64,000 bases of DNA from Leisingera sp. NJS204 (GCF_004123675.1 NZ_CP035417.1:1727501-1791500), one strand, 5' to 3'; shown: positions 53,412-62,137, counted from the stretch's first letter. The notes: generated by a model from the sequence alone, not told the origin. Numbers and translations are program-made.

Positions 53412-54815
53412 ATGGAACCCATTGAAATCGGCCTGTGGGTCACCGGCGGCCTGCTGGCTATGGTTGTGCTGGGGATGCGGGTGGCCTTTGCCGCCGGTCT
53501 TGCGGGCCTTATCGGCCTGATCTGGATCTTCTGGGCCAAATTCGGCTATGACCCGGCGCGGTTTGGCAAGGCTCTGACCGTCTCGGTAAAGATCGCAGGG
53601 CAGGTACCGCACTCCAAAGTGTCGTCACAGGCGCTGTCGCTGATCCCCACCTTCATCCTGATCGGCTATCTGGCCTATTATGCTGGCCTGACCCGCGCCT
53701 TGTTCGAGGCCGCCAAGCGCTGGATCGCCTGGCTGCCGGGCGGGTTGGCGGTCTCCACCGTGTTTGCCACCGCAGGCTTTGCTGCCGTGTCGGGTGCCAG
53801 CGTGGCGACCTCTGCCGTCTTTGCCCGTATCGCCATCCCTGAAATGCTGAAGATCGGCTATAACAAACAATTCGCGGCCGGTGTTGTGGCCGCTGGCGGT
53901 ACACTGGCCTCGCTGATCCCGCCTTCGGCAATCCTGGTGATTTACGCCATCATTGTCGAACAGGACGTGGGCAAGCTGCTGCTGGCAGGGTTTATTCCCG
54001 GCGCCTTCTCGGCGTTGGTTTATGGTCTCCTGATTGTCGGCATCGCAGTGATCTTCAAATCCGTCGGCCCGCCGGTCAGAGGCTTTACATGGGGCCAGCG
54101 CTTTGCCGCATTGCCCGGTGCGCTGCCGATCATCTTTGTCGTCGTGATCATCATCTGCTTTGTCTACAACCCCTTTGGCGGCGACGCCTGGGGCACGCCG
54201 ACCGAGGGCGGCGCGCTGGGGGCCTTTGTGGTGTTCTGCATGGCCGTCCTGAAGGGTATGAAATGGGCCGAGCTGAAGTCGGCACTGCTGGAAACGGCGA
54301 AGCTGACGGTGATGATCTTCACCATCATCTGGGGCGTGCTGATCTATGTGCGTTTCCTCGGCTTCGCGGACTTGCCGGGGGCGTTCTCCGACTGGATCAC
54401 TGCGCTGGAGATGAGCCCGATGGTGATCCTGATCTGCATCCTGCTGGCCTATGCGGTGCTGGGCATGTTCATGGATGCCATCGGGATGCTGCTGCTGACG
54501 CTGCCGGTGGTTTATCCTGCCGTGATGGCGCTGAACGGCGGCGAGAGCGTGGCCGCCGCAGACAGCGCCTTTGGCATGAGCGGCACCATGTGCGCGATCT
54601 GGTTTGGCATCCTGGTGGTGAAGATGGCCGAATTCTGCCTGATCACCCCGCCGATCGGGCTGAATTGTTTTGTGGTGGCCGGCGTGCGCGATGATCTGAG
54701 CGTGCAGGATGTGTTCAAGGGCGTGACCCCGTTTTTCATTGCCGACGCCGTGACAATTGCGCTGCTGGTCGCCTTCCCGGGAATTGTTCTCTACCTGCCG
54801 TCCTTGGCGGGATAA
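53412..54815 (+). CDS. TRAP transporter large permease (DctM family)
   Basis: A 467-residue permease with about 12 hydrophobic segments and family motifs GFAAVSGASVATSAVFARIA, GTLASLIPPSAILVIYAIIV and MFMDAIGMLLLTLPVVYPAV. It carries solute transport driven by a sodium gradient together with the small permease. Last gene of the TRAP unit. Confidence 0.93.
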   Translation: MEPIEIGLWVTGGLLAMVVLGMRVAFAAGLAGLIGLIWIFWAKFGYDPARFGKALTVSVKIAGQVPHSKVSSQALSLIPTFILIGYLAYYAGLTRALFEAAKRWIAWLPGGLAVSTVFATAGFAAVSGASVATSAVFARIAIPEMLKIGYNKQFAAGVVAAGGTLASLIPPSAILVIYAIIVEQDVGKLLLAGFIPGAFSALVYGLLIVGIAVIFKSVGPPVRGFTWGQRFAALPGALPIIFVVVIIICFVYNPFGGDAWGTPTEGGALGAFVVFCMAVLKGMKWAELKSALLETAKLTVMIFTIIWGVLIYVRFLGFADLPGAFSDWITALEMSPMVILICILLAYAVLGMFMDAIGMLLLTLPVVYPAVMALNGGESVAAADSAFGMSGTMCAIWFGILVVKMAEFCLITPPIGLNCFVVAGVRDDLSVQDVFKGVTPFFIADAVTIALLVAFPGIVLYLPSLAG

Positions 54816-55716
54816 GGACGGGCGCTCAGGACACACCGATACAGACCGGCTTGGCAGGCGGCGGCGCAGCGCCTGATTGTGTAGCCGTGCTTTCCCTGTT
54901 CCCGGACAGACTTTTTCTACAAGTTCTGTGACAGGTAGGCCAAGCGCGGTCTTGCGGTCTAGAACGGTAATACGGATGTGAATTTTCGCAACCTGCCGCT
55001 GAATATCTCTCGCCATGACGGATTGGCCATGACAGATTTACTGAGCCGCCGATGCAGTCGTCCAACCGGCGGGAGACGATCGCCCGGGTCGTTTTCCGGC
55101 CCGGCTCCTATCCCCGGCGCGGCCTTCGGCAGTGATATCCGTGCCATCGCCGTCATAGGGCGCGGTCAAGGTATCGCGATGCATGTACCCCCTCGTTTCA
55201 GGTGAAGATTCCGGCGCTCGCGGGCTTCCAAGGCTTGGCACTTTTTCGGGGCAGTATGACGGCATGGATGTCTCGCGCGGCGATTGCATCATGGTATTTG
55301 CGTGTGCCGCGCTGCCCGGCAGGCGATTCTTGCACTACCGGCAGGCGCGGCAGCCCGCTGGTCAGTGCAATAGGCACCTCATCCTGGCGGAATAAGTCCG
55401 TCCGTTTCAAACCCAGAGTTTGTCTCTTTTGTTGCAATAAATGTTGTCTAAGGAGCGGCATCAAACCGTGGCAGGTCCACAAAGGCAGAGATGTAGACTG
55501 TTGGTGCGATCAATGGCTTGCCATCTTGTGCGACAAGCAAGGAAGTGGCTGATCCAGTGCACAGGGCAAACTGCGGATCGTCATGGTGATTGTGCACATC
55601 TCCATGAAAAGGGAAATACGAAACAGTGGTGTCCTAACGTGAAAGGGCTGGCAAATGCCAACCCTTTGCTTTTGTTTCTAAAGCGGAGGAACTTCACATT
55701 CCGAGAGCCTAGCCTG
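54816..55716. other. Gene-free 0.9-kb stretch with one orphan terminator
   Basis: No frame here has a ribosome site plus recognisable homology; the short frames on both strands look like chance. The first 100 bases hold the end of the TRAP unit. A minor AT-rich stretch near 55400-55450 (TTTGTCTCTTTTGTTGCAAT) could be a promoter, and a terminator-like hairpin reading plus lies at 55642-55677. Together these leave room for a small RNA of about 200 bases, which is a guess. Confidence 0.4.
55642..55677 (+). terminator. Plus-strand terminator-like hairpin
   Basis: AAAGGGCTGGC-aaat-GCCAACCCTTT (one mismatch) followed by gcTTTTgTTT on the plus strand. On the minus strand no T-run follows, so it does not suit ssb, whose stop is 40 bases away, and suggests a plus-strand transcript ending here. 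Confidence 0.6.
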
Positions 55717-56250
55717 TTAGAACGGGATCTCGTCGTCGTCGATGTTATGGGACGCGCCGCCGCCGAAATTGCCGCCGCCGCCACCACCGCTGCCGCCGCC
55801 TTGCTGGCCGCTGTCATAACCGCCGCCGTAACCGCCGCCCTGGCTGCCGCCGCCATAACCGCCGCCGCCGCCACCGTCTTGGCCGCCGCCGCCTTCACCG
55901 CGGCCGTCAAGCATGGTCAGGGTGGAGCCGAAGCCTTGCAGGACGATTTCGGTCGAATACCGGTCCTGACCGCTTTGGTCCTGCCATTTGCGGGTCTGCA
56001 GCTGGCCTTCGATATAGACCTTGGAGCCTTTGCGCAGATACTGCTCGGCAACGCGCACAAGACCTTCGCTGAAGATGGCCACAGAGTGCCACTCAGTCCG
56101 CTCGCGGCGTTCACCGGTGTTACGGTCCTTCCAGTTTTCCGAGGTAGCAATGCGCAGGTTGCAAACCTTGCCGCCGTTCTGGAAGCTGCGCACCTCCGGG
56201 TCGCGGCCCAGATTGCCGATGAGCATGACTTTGTTAAGAGAGCCGGCCAT
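55717..56250 (-). CDS. ssb: Single-stranded DNA-binding protein
   Basis: A 177-residue SSB. Residues about 1-110 are the OB fold ([55 protein letters not shown]). A very Gly-rich linker covers residues about 113-165 and the acidic tip DDDEIPF binds partner proteins. The start at 56250 is set by the family N-terminus; the frame is open much further upstream. Confidence 0.97.
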   Translation of the reverse strand: MAGSLNKVMLIGNLGRDPEVRSFQNGGKVCNLRIATSENWKDRNTGERRERTEWHSVAIFSEGLVRVAEQYLRKGSKVYIEGQLQTRKWQDQSGQDRYSTEIVLQGFGSTLTMLDGRGEGGGGQDGGGGGGYGGGSQGGGYGGGYDSGQQGGGSGGGGGGNFGGGASHNIDDDEIPF

Positions 56251-56483
56251 AGGGTTCCGTCCTTTTATTCCTGAATGTCCTGTCCAGCACCGGTCCGGCG
56301 CGAATCCGTCCGGGCTGCTTGATTGGCACAGTACAGACCTGTGCAAGGTGAGGAAAGCAGCTCTCTGGGGATGATTTTGCAGGAGTTTGCGCGGCAATGA
56401 TGACGGATTGCGCCGGTGTTGCTTTAAATTTCTTCTGTATTGGTTATATTTGCGCAAAGTGGGACAGTGTTGGGACAGCGGAA

Positions 56484-57068
56484 ATGCGCAAAGCCGTTGC
56501 GGGGTTGGTGATTGCCATGGTCGGGGCAGGGCAGCCTGCCGCCGCCGATGTTTTGAGTACCAAGAACCGGCGGGATTTGTTTTCCGCCCACACCAGGTTG
56601 CTGGATGGCCGCGCGGCCACCCAGTACAAGAACTCATCCCGGCTGCAGCCCAAGACATATCAGATCCCTTCAGCCGCGGGCACGCTGCCCTACAGCGGCA
56701 AGTACCGCGGCCAGTATCTGCAGCTGGCGCGGGACGCTGCGCGCCAGCACGGTGTGCCCGAAGACCTGTTCCTGCGCCTGGTGCAGCAGGAAAGCAATTG
56801 GAACCCGAACGCCAAATCGCACAAAGGCGCGTTGGGCCTGGCACAGCTGATGCCTGCAACCGCAAGGGCGCTGGGGGTCAACCCCGCGGTGCCGCAGCAG
56901 AACCTGGAGGGCGGCGCGCGGTATCTGGCGCGGCAATTCCGCAAATTCGGGTCCTGGCGGCTGGCATTGGCGGCCTATAACGCGGGTCCGGACGCGGTGA
57001 AGAAATACGGAGGGGTGCCGCCCTATAAGGAAACCCAGAACTATGTAAAGAAGATCTGGGGCAGCTGA
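56484..57068 (+). CDS. Lytic transglycosylase (SLT domain)
   Basis: A 194-residue exported protein with a signal peptide (about residues 1-21) and a C-terminal SLT domain: catalytic Glu in [12 protein letters not shown], then [19 protein letters not shown] and [18 protein letters not shown]. It cleaves peptidoglycan in the periplasm. The ATG at 56484 was chosen because the signal peptide begins there ([16 protein letters not shown]). Divergent from ssb. Confidence 0.9.
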   Translation: MRKAVAGLVIAMVGAGQPAAADVLSTKNRRDLFSAHTRLLDGRAATQYKNSSRLQPKTYQIPSAAGTLPYSGKYRGQYLQLARDAARQHGVPEDLFLRLVQQESNWNPNAKSHKGALGLAQLMPATARALGVNPAVPQQNLEGGARYLARQFRKFGSWRLALAAYNAGPDAVKKYGGVPPYKETQNYVKKIWGS

Positions 57069-57185
57069 CGCGCCGTTTCATTAACTTGTGGGTAAGTTCC
57101 CTTAATGCCCCGTTAACTCCGCGCTAGTGTCACGCATTTGCCTTAAATTTTTGTGAATCTTCCCTCAAGTTCTGGAGGGAATGAC

Positions 57186-57560
57186 TTGTACACCAACAGC
57201 TTTGATGAGCGGATCAACCGGATTGACTGGCAGCCGAGCGCGGTCCCGACGCGTCAGATGATCGACAGTGTCCTGGCCAGCCGTCTGCCCCGGCAGCCGC
57301 GCAGTGCTGTGCTGAGCCTGGCCGGCGCCATTGTTGGTATTCTGATCGGCACCGGCCTCAAGGGAATGTCTTTGGCCGGATCTCCTTGGGGACCGGAAAC
57401 CGGCCTTGCCGGAGCTATCGGCGGCAGCCTGGCGCTGGCTGGTCTGGCCGCTTCGGTATCGGCTGCCCTGATGGCTGCGGCCAAAGGAAATGAGGCGCCG
57501 CGGCTGATGCAGTTCGCCTCGATGAACCTGCTGATGATCGTGGTGGTGCTGCTCAGCTGA
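57186..57560 (+). CDS. Hypothetical membrane protein
   Basis: A 124-residue protein with about three hydrophobic segments (around residues 42-62, 76-100 and 106-124) and a soluble N-terminus MYTNSFDERINRIDWQPSA. Not recognised. The TTG at 57186 is 7 bases after GGAGG, a better start than the GTG at 57153, which has no ribosome site. Last chromosomal gene before the insertion-sequence region. Confidence 0.7.
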   Translation: MYTNSFDERINRIDWQPSAVPTRQMIDSVLASRLPRQPRSAVLSLAGAIVGILIGTGLKGMSLAGSPWGPETGLAGAIGGSLALAGLAASVSAALMAAAKGNEAPRLMQFASMNLLMIVVVLLS

Positions 57561-57710
57561 ACAAGACGGCCCCTGTGGGAGTGGGGGACGGAAGTGGAGC
57601 CCCATGTGGTGCTTTTTTAAGCAGCACATGGGGTTTGCTATAAGAGATGGTCGCAGGATTTTGGACCAGTGGCCAAGCTGTAGCGACTGACGAAGGAACG
57701 ACCACAGTGG

Positions 57711-58264
57711 ACGAAGCGGAAACGCTTTTCGGCAGAGTTCGAAGCCAAAGTTGCACTTTAAGCTATCCGTGAAGAATTGACGACGGTTGAACTGGCCAAA
57801 AAGTACGGCGTCCAAAGGCTTGGCGATCACCGCCCCAATCAGGTCTGGTGCACTGATGCAACCTGCATACCCATGCGCCGGGGCCTTTACAGGCCGCGGC
57901 AATGGGTTGGCACAGCCGCAAAGTGCTGATCTGGCGGCTATCCGGCACGAGGATCGCCGGGTTCTGCATCGAGGCCTTGAAGGAAGCACTGGCCCGGCGC
58001 TGCCCGCCCGAGAAATTCAACTCTGATCAGGGCTCCCCGTTCCCCAGCTCAGATTTCACCAGCGTGCTGCGGGCTGCCAAGGTAAAGATCCCGGTGGATG
58101 GGCACGGCCGCTGGATCGAAAATCGCCTGATCGAGCGGCTTTGGCGCTCGCTGAAGTACAAATGCGCCTACCTGAATGCCTTCGAGACCGGCTCGGAGGC
58201 CCGCATCGGGATCGGCGCCTGGATCAGATACTGCGCCGAAAAGCGCCCGCACTCATCAATATAG
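57711..58264 (+). pseudogene. IS3-family transposase remnant 1 (orfA and orfB, internally deleted)
   Basis: Starts with an IS3 OrfA N-terminus (TKRKRFSAEFEAKVAL) that runs into a TAA at 57759, continues AIREELTTVELAKKYGV, and then joins OrfB directly (PNQVWCTDATCIPMRRG), so the middle of the element is deleted. A frameshift near 57885 follows, then WHSRKVLIWRL, NSDQGSPF, ERLWRSLKYKCAYL and EKRPHSSI. The catalytic Asp residues can still be seen, but the gene is dead. Flanks 57561-57710 and 58265-58397 hold element ends and no gene. Confidence 0.85.
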
Positions 58265-58614
58265 GCTGCTGACGCCGGGCGCGGCCTAAGATACGCCGCC
58301 TCAGAACCTGAATGACGCCGCCTGACATGAAACCAATGATCTAGCTTAGCCAGGCGGAAAACTGGCCCAAAAATAGGGGCAACCTCTCATAGCAGGCCAG
58401 CCAATCCGGAAATGGGCTGGTGACATCAGTTATGTTTGGACGCGGGGGGATGGCTGTATCTGGCCGTGATCCTGGATTTACATTTCCGCCGTTTCGTCGG
58501 TTGGACTGTGAACAATCGGATGAAGCGCGATCTGGCAATCCATACCCTGTACATGGCCATTGCCTTTCGTGCGCCACCAAAAGGCTGCATCCGCCATAGC
58601 GACCGCGGCGTGCA

Positions 58615-60087
58615 AGGCGGATGCAAACGGTCGTCGCAACGGTTGATTGATATTTTATGACAGGACTTCTTCCAACTCCTCTGCGGGCGTTTTCCATCCG
58701 AGCGTTTTTCGAGGCCGGTTGTTCAGGGCGTATGCGACGGCATCAAGGGTATTCTCATCATGTACACTGAGATCCGTGCCCTTGGGAAAGTACTGACGCA
58801 ATAGGCCATTGGTGTTCTCGTTGCTGCCGCGCTGCCAGGGGCTTTGAGGATCACAGAAGAACACCTGGATGCCCGTATCTGTCTTCAGCTTCGCATGTTG
58901 TGCCGTCTCAGCCCCCTGGTCCCATGTGAGTGATTTGCACAAGCGGCTTGGAAGGCTCTGAATTGATTTGGCAATGGCGCCTCGAACAGCCTCAGCACCG
59001 CGACCTGTAAGCGCGGGGCCGTTCTTTTTTGCGCGGAGCTGCACCATGGCCGGGCATCGGGGACAGATGCAGCAGGAGCGTGAACCGTGTTTTGCGTTCC
59101 ACCAGAGTGCCGATCGCCGAGTTCTTCAGGCCGAGGATCAGATCGCCTTCCCAGTGACCTAGCACAGCGCGGTCTTCTGCTTCGGCGGGGCGTTCGCTGA
59201 TCATGATCTGATCAGACACAAACGGTTTGCCTTTGCCCTTTCGCCGCGCGCGCGGGACACGTCGCGCCCGTCCGGAACGCAAGCAGGCAACCAACTCCCG
59301 CCGCAGCGCACCACGGCCTTGAATGAACAAGGGATGATAGATGGCCTCATGGCTGATACGCATCATCGGGTCATCCGGAAAATCAAAAGGCAAACGGCGG
59401 GCGATCTGCTCAGGGCTCCAGGCCGTTGCCCATCTGCGATGTTGCCGGCGCACAGACCGTCTCTTCGTCCAAGACACGTCAGGACCGGCCACGATGTTCC
59501 CGTTTGGACCAGAGAGCTGACCTGAGAGCTGACCTGAGAGCCGATCTTCAACATACTGCCGCAAGGCGTCGTTCTGCGCCAGTTTTGTTAGCTTTGGCCG
59601 GCGTGCCGCGCGATCTGCATGCCATTGCGCTGTTGCCGCGCGATATTCAAAGCCCCCTGAGCGTGTCGCTGCATTCCGCCGGAGTTCCCGGGAAACGGTC
59701 GAGGCGGATCGTCCAATCTTCCTTGCAATCGCACAGACACCGAAGCCTTGCGCTCTGTACAAGGCGATCTCCTCGCGCTCAGCAAAACACAGATACCGGC
59801 CGGAAAGCGGCTGAGATGCATTTGCAAACTTGGATGGCGGCATGCCTCCGGCCTCCCGAAACCAACGACTGCCAACTGGGGCAGACGCGCCAGCTTGCAC
59901 GCCAGATTCCTCGCTGGAAACGCCTTGCTTGACGAGTTGCCAAAACATGACTTGCTGGGAACGCAGTGCCGCCCGTGGCCGTCCCGGTGAATGCAGTTCA
60001 CCTCGTGTGCTGCGCTCTGATGCGCGTTTGCGGTTTGTCATCACAACCTCCAATTCGGAACCGTTGCAACGACCGTTTGAATCCGCC
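58615..60087 (-). mobile_element. IS30-family insertion sequence
   Basis: About 1,473 bp with inverted ends: 58619-58644 and 60059-60084 match at 24 of 26 positions (outer part GGATGCAAACGG / GGATTCAAACGG), extendable by GGC. The dinucleotide CA flanks both sides (58613-58614 and 60088-60089), a short target duplication. It encodes a transposase on the minus strand. It interrupts an IS3 orfB remnant, so it arrived later than that element. Confidence 0.9.
58655..60053 (-). pseudogene. IS30-family transposase with one frameshift
   Basis: The first frame (58992-60053) holds the N-terminal helix-turn-helix (LCFAEREEIALYRAQGFGVC; IGRSASTVSRELRRNAA) and first catalytic part (HWEGDLILGLKNSAIGTLVE; TRFTLLLHL). 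The second (58655 to about 59030) holds KNGPALTGRGAEA, SLTWDQGAETAQH and the end SPWQRGSNENTNGLLRQYFP. They join if one base is removed from a six-T run (plus strand) at 59025-59030. A small GQLS tandem repeat (about 59509-59545) looks like slippage. Otherwise complete. Confidence 0.85.
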
Positions 60088-60144
60088 CAGTACTGTTCGC
60101 ACGACTACCAGATGCTGCTGCGCCAGCATGGCGTCAAAGTGTCC

Positions 60145-60180
60145 TCTCTCATGCATGTAAACATGCACCGCCGGGCAGTG
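60145..60180 (+). mobile_element. Mini-insert A (36-bp palindromic element) in IS3 orfB
   Basis: Inserted between the codons for GVKVS and MSGKGNCCD of IS3 OrfB. Ends TCTCTCA ... CGCCGGGCAGTG; the centre is TGCATGT-AA-ACATGCAC, a palindrome. It is the same as insert D in the IS256 gene at 33 of 36 positions, in the same orientation. Confidence 0.8.
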
Positions 60181-60207
60181 GATGAGCGGTAAGGGAAACT
60201 GCTGCGA

Positions 60208-60401
60208 CTGTGAATATGGTATTGCGGTTTGATGGCCTGACCCATACTACGATTGACTGCGTGTCATTGTGGCGACGTGTCGACCGTCAAGTCGCCCCGG
60301 TAACTGGCGGGATGTGCCCTTATAGGAGCTTGACGGGGACGCCCCATCACAGTCCTGTCCCCTCGGATCGGTGCCTGGCCATTCTGAGTAACGAGGGCAC
60401 T
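60208..60401. other. Gene-free stretch before the IS110 fragment
   Basis: About 190 bases from the end of the IS3 remnant to the IS110 ATG. It ends with ACGAGGGCAC before the ATG. In IS110-group elements the left end here encodes a bridge RNA; I see GC-rich hairpin potential (for example CTTGACGGGGACGCCCCATC near 60328) but cannot fold it with confidence. Confidence 0.4.
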
Positions 60402-60602
60402 ATGAAGACCACTCATCCAGTAATCATCGGCGTTGACACTCACAAAGCACCCCATGTTGACGTCGCCATTGACAGGCAAGGCACCCGGGAGTGCCTCGTG
60501 GCGATCCCGGACACTTCGATCACGGGGCGCCGTGCGGCGCGTGAGCTGACGGCCCTGATCAGGCGCTGCGGAAAGTCCGGTATGATCGTCAGCAACAATT
60601 GA
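60402..60602 (+). pseudogene. Chimeric fragment: IS110 transposase start joined to IS3 orfB
   Basis: A 66-codon frame. It begins like an IS110 transposase (HPVIIGVDTHKAPHVDVAID, with the first catalytic Asp), and from about codon 45 reads like IS3 OrfB (GRRAARELTALIRRCGKSGM, then IVSNN where IVSDNGTE is usual). It ends where the IS256 element starts. The rest of that OrfB resumes at 62138, on the other side of IS256. Confidence 0.75.
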
Positions 60603-60836
60603 GCGGAGACTGTGCGGAATTTTGTGCCCTGGCGCCTTTTTTTACGCCAATGGGAAGCGTTCCTGGAACATGATGGCGAGCTGGCTTTTCACCGCATGCC
60701 ATTTGCGCACTGAGCGCTTCCACTCCGCTGAGGCAGCATTCAGCACCAGATAGATCAATTTGGCCGCCGCCTCATCGCTGGCGAAATGGCCGCAGGTTCG
60801 AACCGCACGGCGGAATTTCGAGTTCAGCGCTTCAAT

Positions 60837-60878
60837 CATTGCCCGGCAAGCGGTTTGCGAAGCAAATTTGCCGAGAGG
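60837..60878 (-). mobile_element. Mini-insert B (42 bp) in IS256 transposase
   Basis: On the minus strand, between SYTTNA and IEALNSKF, 42 bases add PLGKFASQTACRAM in frame. Ends CCTCTCG ... TGCCGGGCAATG; the centre contains GCAAATTTGC. The ends match insert D at 7 of 7 and 11 of 12 positions. Orientation is opposite to A, C and D on the chromosome. Confidence 0.8.
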
Positions 60879-61163
60879 GGCGTTGGTCGTGTAACTCAGC
60901 CTGCGCACCTCGGACGGATAGTCGAGGAATGGAATGACTTCGTTCCAGGCCCGCCGCCAGCTCGGCGCTATGGCCGGATAGCGCTTTGACAAATCGCTCG
61001 CTTCAAATTCGGTTAGCGCGGCTTCGGCCGCCGCGGCATCAACGGCCGTATAGACCGCCTTCAAAGCCGCGGCGACGGCCTTGCGGTCTTTGTAGCTGGC
61101 AAAGCTTTTGGAATGGCGCAGCAGATTGGCAATACAGGTCTGGACCTGGGTTCGGGGGAAGGC

Positions 61164-61180
61164 CGCCTCTCCTCTCGGCA
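61164..61180 (+). repeat. Short extra block F in IS256 transposase
   Basis: CGCCTCTCCTCTCGGCA takes the place of one codon between QTIR and AFPRTQ on the minus strand, a net gain of 14 bases that breaks the frame. It contains CCTCTCG directly joined to GCA, as if a mini-insert had lost its middle. This reading is tentative. Confidence 0.45.
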
Positions 61181-61216
61181 GCGGATGGTCTGGGGGGAGC
61201 CCTTGGGGCCGTCTAT

Positions 61217-61255
61217 TCCCCGCCAGTGGATTGCCTGCAAACCATGGGCGGGCAT
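61217..61255 (+). repeat. Insert E (39 bp, possible diverged mini-insert) in IS256 transposase
   Basis: On the minus strand 39 bases add MPAHGLQAIHWRG in frame between ILIAI and IDGPKG. The plus-strand ends are TCCCCGCC ... GGGCGGGCAT, then GATTGCG, like the ATTGCG after insert D. Arms CCCGCC / GGCGGG can pair. Weaker resemblance to A-D. Confidence 0.5.
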
Positions 61256-61279
61256 GATTGCGATCAGAATGTCCTGAAC

Positions 61280-61330
61280 GTATGAGGAGGGTCAGGAAAC
61301 GATCTGAGGGATCGTTTCCCTGACGATTGG
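61280..61330. repeat. Insert G with a 13-bp hairpin in IS256 transposase
   Basis: 51 bases lie between LRN and VQDILIA, where two codons are expected, so net gain is about 45. It contains TCAGGAAACGATC-tgagg-GATCGTTTCCCTGA (61292-61323; one bulged base) and brings a stop codon into the transposase frame. Ends differ from A-D, so it is probably a different element. Confidence 0.55.
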
Positions 61331-61666
61331 GTTGCGCAGACCGCTCAGCACCTTGGCCCAGAATTTGGTCCCCTCATTGGCCTGGAACCACAAGCCCAGA
61401 ACGTCCTGCGTGCCGTCCGGCAAGATTGCCAGGGCCACGAAGACCGCCTTGTTCGAGACCGCGCCGTCGCTGCGGATGTTGACCCGGATCGCATCCATGA
61501 ACACCACCGGATAGCAGGACTCAAGCGGGCGGTTCTGCCAGGCCGTCACCTCCTGCATCACGGTGTCGGTGATGGCCGAAATCAGGCTGGGTGACGCTTC
61601 AAAGCCGTAGATCTCCTCGATGTGGCCTTGGATCTCCCGGGTCGTCATGCCGCGGACGGGCACGCT

Positions 61667-61707
61667 CCCTCGCGGGACATTGCTGCGCTGTGCCCTGCCT
61701 GGCAGTG
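61667..61707 (+). mobile_element. Mini-insert C (41 bp) in IS256 transposase
   Basis: On the plus strand, CCCTCGCGGGACATTGCTGC and then a segment ending TGCCTGGCAGTG; the middle can form GGGaCA ... TGtgCCC. It sits between the codons for DTKII and SVPVRGMTTREI of the transposase, and its 41 bases shift the frame. The 3' end matches insert D at 11 of 12 positions. Confidence 0.75.
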
Positions 61708-61845
61708 GATGATCTTGGTGTCGCCCCCCGGAAAGCGGCACTGATACTTGGCGATCAGAACCGGGTCAAAAGTCCCGTTCCGGTCGCGCGGAAAGTCCAG
61801 AACTACCTTGCCGGCGTCCGTGGTCACAGTCTTCTGGCTGCTGCC

Positions 61846-61881
61846 CCTCTCGTGCATGTAAACATGCACTGCCGGGCAGTG
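61846..61881 (+). mobile_element. Mini-insert D (36 bp) in IS256 transposase
   Basis: CCTCTCG-TGCATGTAAACATGCAC-TGCCGGGCAGTG (shown in parts). It adds 12 codons (HCPAVHVYMHER on the minus strand) between RRN and GSSQKTV, in frame. The centre and the 3' end are each palindromic. Nearly identical to insert A. Confidence 0.8.
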
Positions 61882-62137
61882 ATTGCGGCGACTGGCGGGC
61901 TGGTTCTGGCTTTCAGTCGGCTCCTGCGCCCGCTCTTCGCTCAGATGTTCGTCCAACTCGGTGCTCAGCGAACGTTCCGCAATCGCCTTAGTCCGTTCGG
62001 AAAGAATACCTTCCTTGCCGAAAAAGGTCTCCGGGCGAACGCCCTTCAATCAGCCGGTCCAACAGGTCTTTGTCTATGCGCAGCCGTGGGTCTCCTCAAA
62101 ATTGAGCTATCACGCCAGGGCACAAAACTCAGGATGG

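Larger units (their letters stand above)
58398..60207 (+). pseudogene. IS3-family orfB remnant 2, split by an IS30 element and a mini-insert
   Basis: The left piece (58398-58614) reads KWAGDISYVWT, then after a one-base loss in a G-run WLYLAVILDLHFRRFVGWTV, NNRMKRDLAIHTLYMAIAFR and HSDRGV. The sense resumes at 60090 as QYCSHDYQMLLRQHGVKVS. A 36-37-bp insert follows (60145-60180), and then MSGKGNCCD at 60182. Removing the IS30 element with one CA copy restores GTG-CAG-TAC exactly. Both ends of this IS3 copy are truncated. Confidence 0.85.
60642..62083 (-). pseudogene. IS256-family transposase disrupted by at least six short inserts
   Basis: Pieces in order: LRIDKDLLDRLIEGRSPGDL (CTG start region; a one-base gain in an A5 tract at 62021-62025, plus strand, shifts the frame), GKEGILSERTKAIAERSLST, SQKTVTTDAGKVVLDFPRDR, RGMTTREIQGHIEEIYGF, CYPVVFMDAIRVNIRSDGAV, VQDILIA, IDGPKGSP, TQVQTCIANLLRHSKSFASY, SYTTNA and IEALNSKFRRAV. 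Between these, extra blocks of 14-45 bases occur at 61846, 61667, 61280, 61217, 61164 and 60837. The transposase cannot be functional. Confidence 0.85.
60612..62127 (-). mobile_element. IS256-family element, decayed
   Basis: About 1.5 kb with matching ends: TTTTGTGCCCTGGCG at 60620-60634 and its complement at 62113-62127. The body is an IS256-type transposase gene on the minus strand with frameshifts and several short inserts. It is nested in the IS3 orfB fragment (IVSNN before, ELASNAILRG after). Exact outer borders and target duplication are not clear. Confidence 0.8.

Noticed and set aside
55198-55482. Small minus-strand frame in the 0.9-kb gap before ssb
   Set aside because: No ribosome site and no recognisable family resemblance.
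59025-59030. Programmed -1 frameshift signal in the IS30 transposase
   Set aside because: The two frames need a +1 (or -2) shift, not -1, and IS30 transposases are normally a single frame, so a run-length mutation or slippage is more likely.
60152-60167. GCATGTAAACATGC taken as an operator
   Set aside because: The same string sits inside two transposase genes as part of a shared 36-bp insert, so it belongs to a mobile unit, not a promoter.
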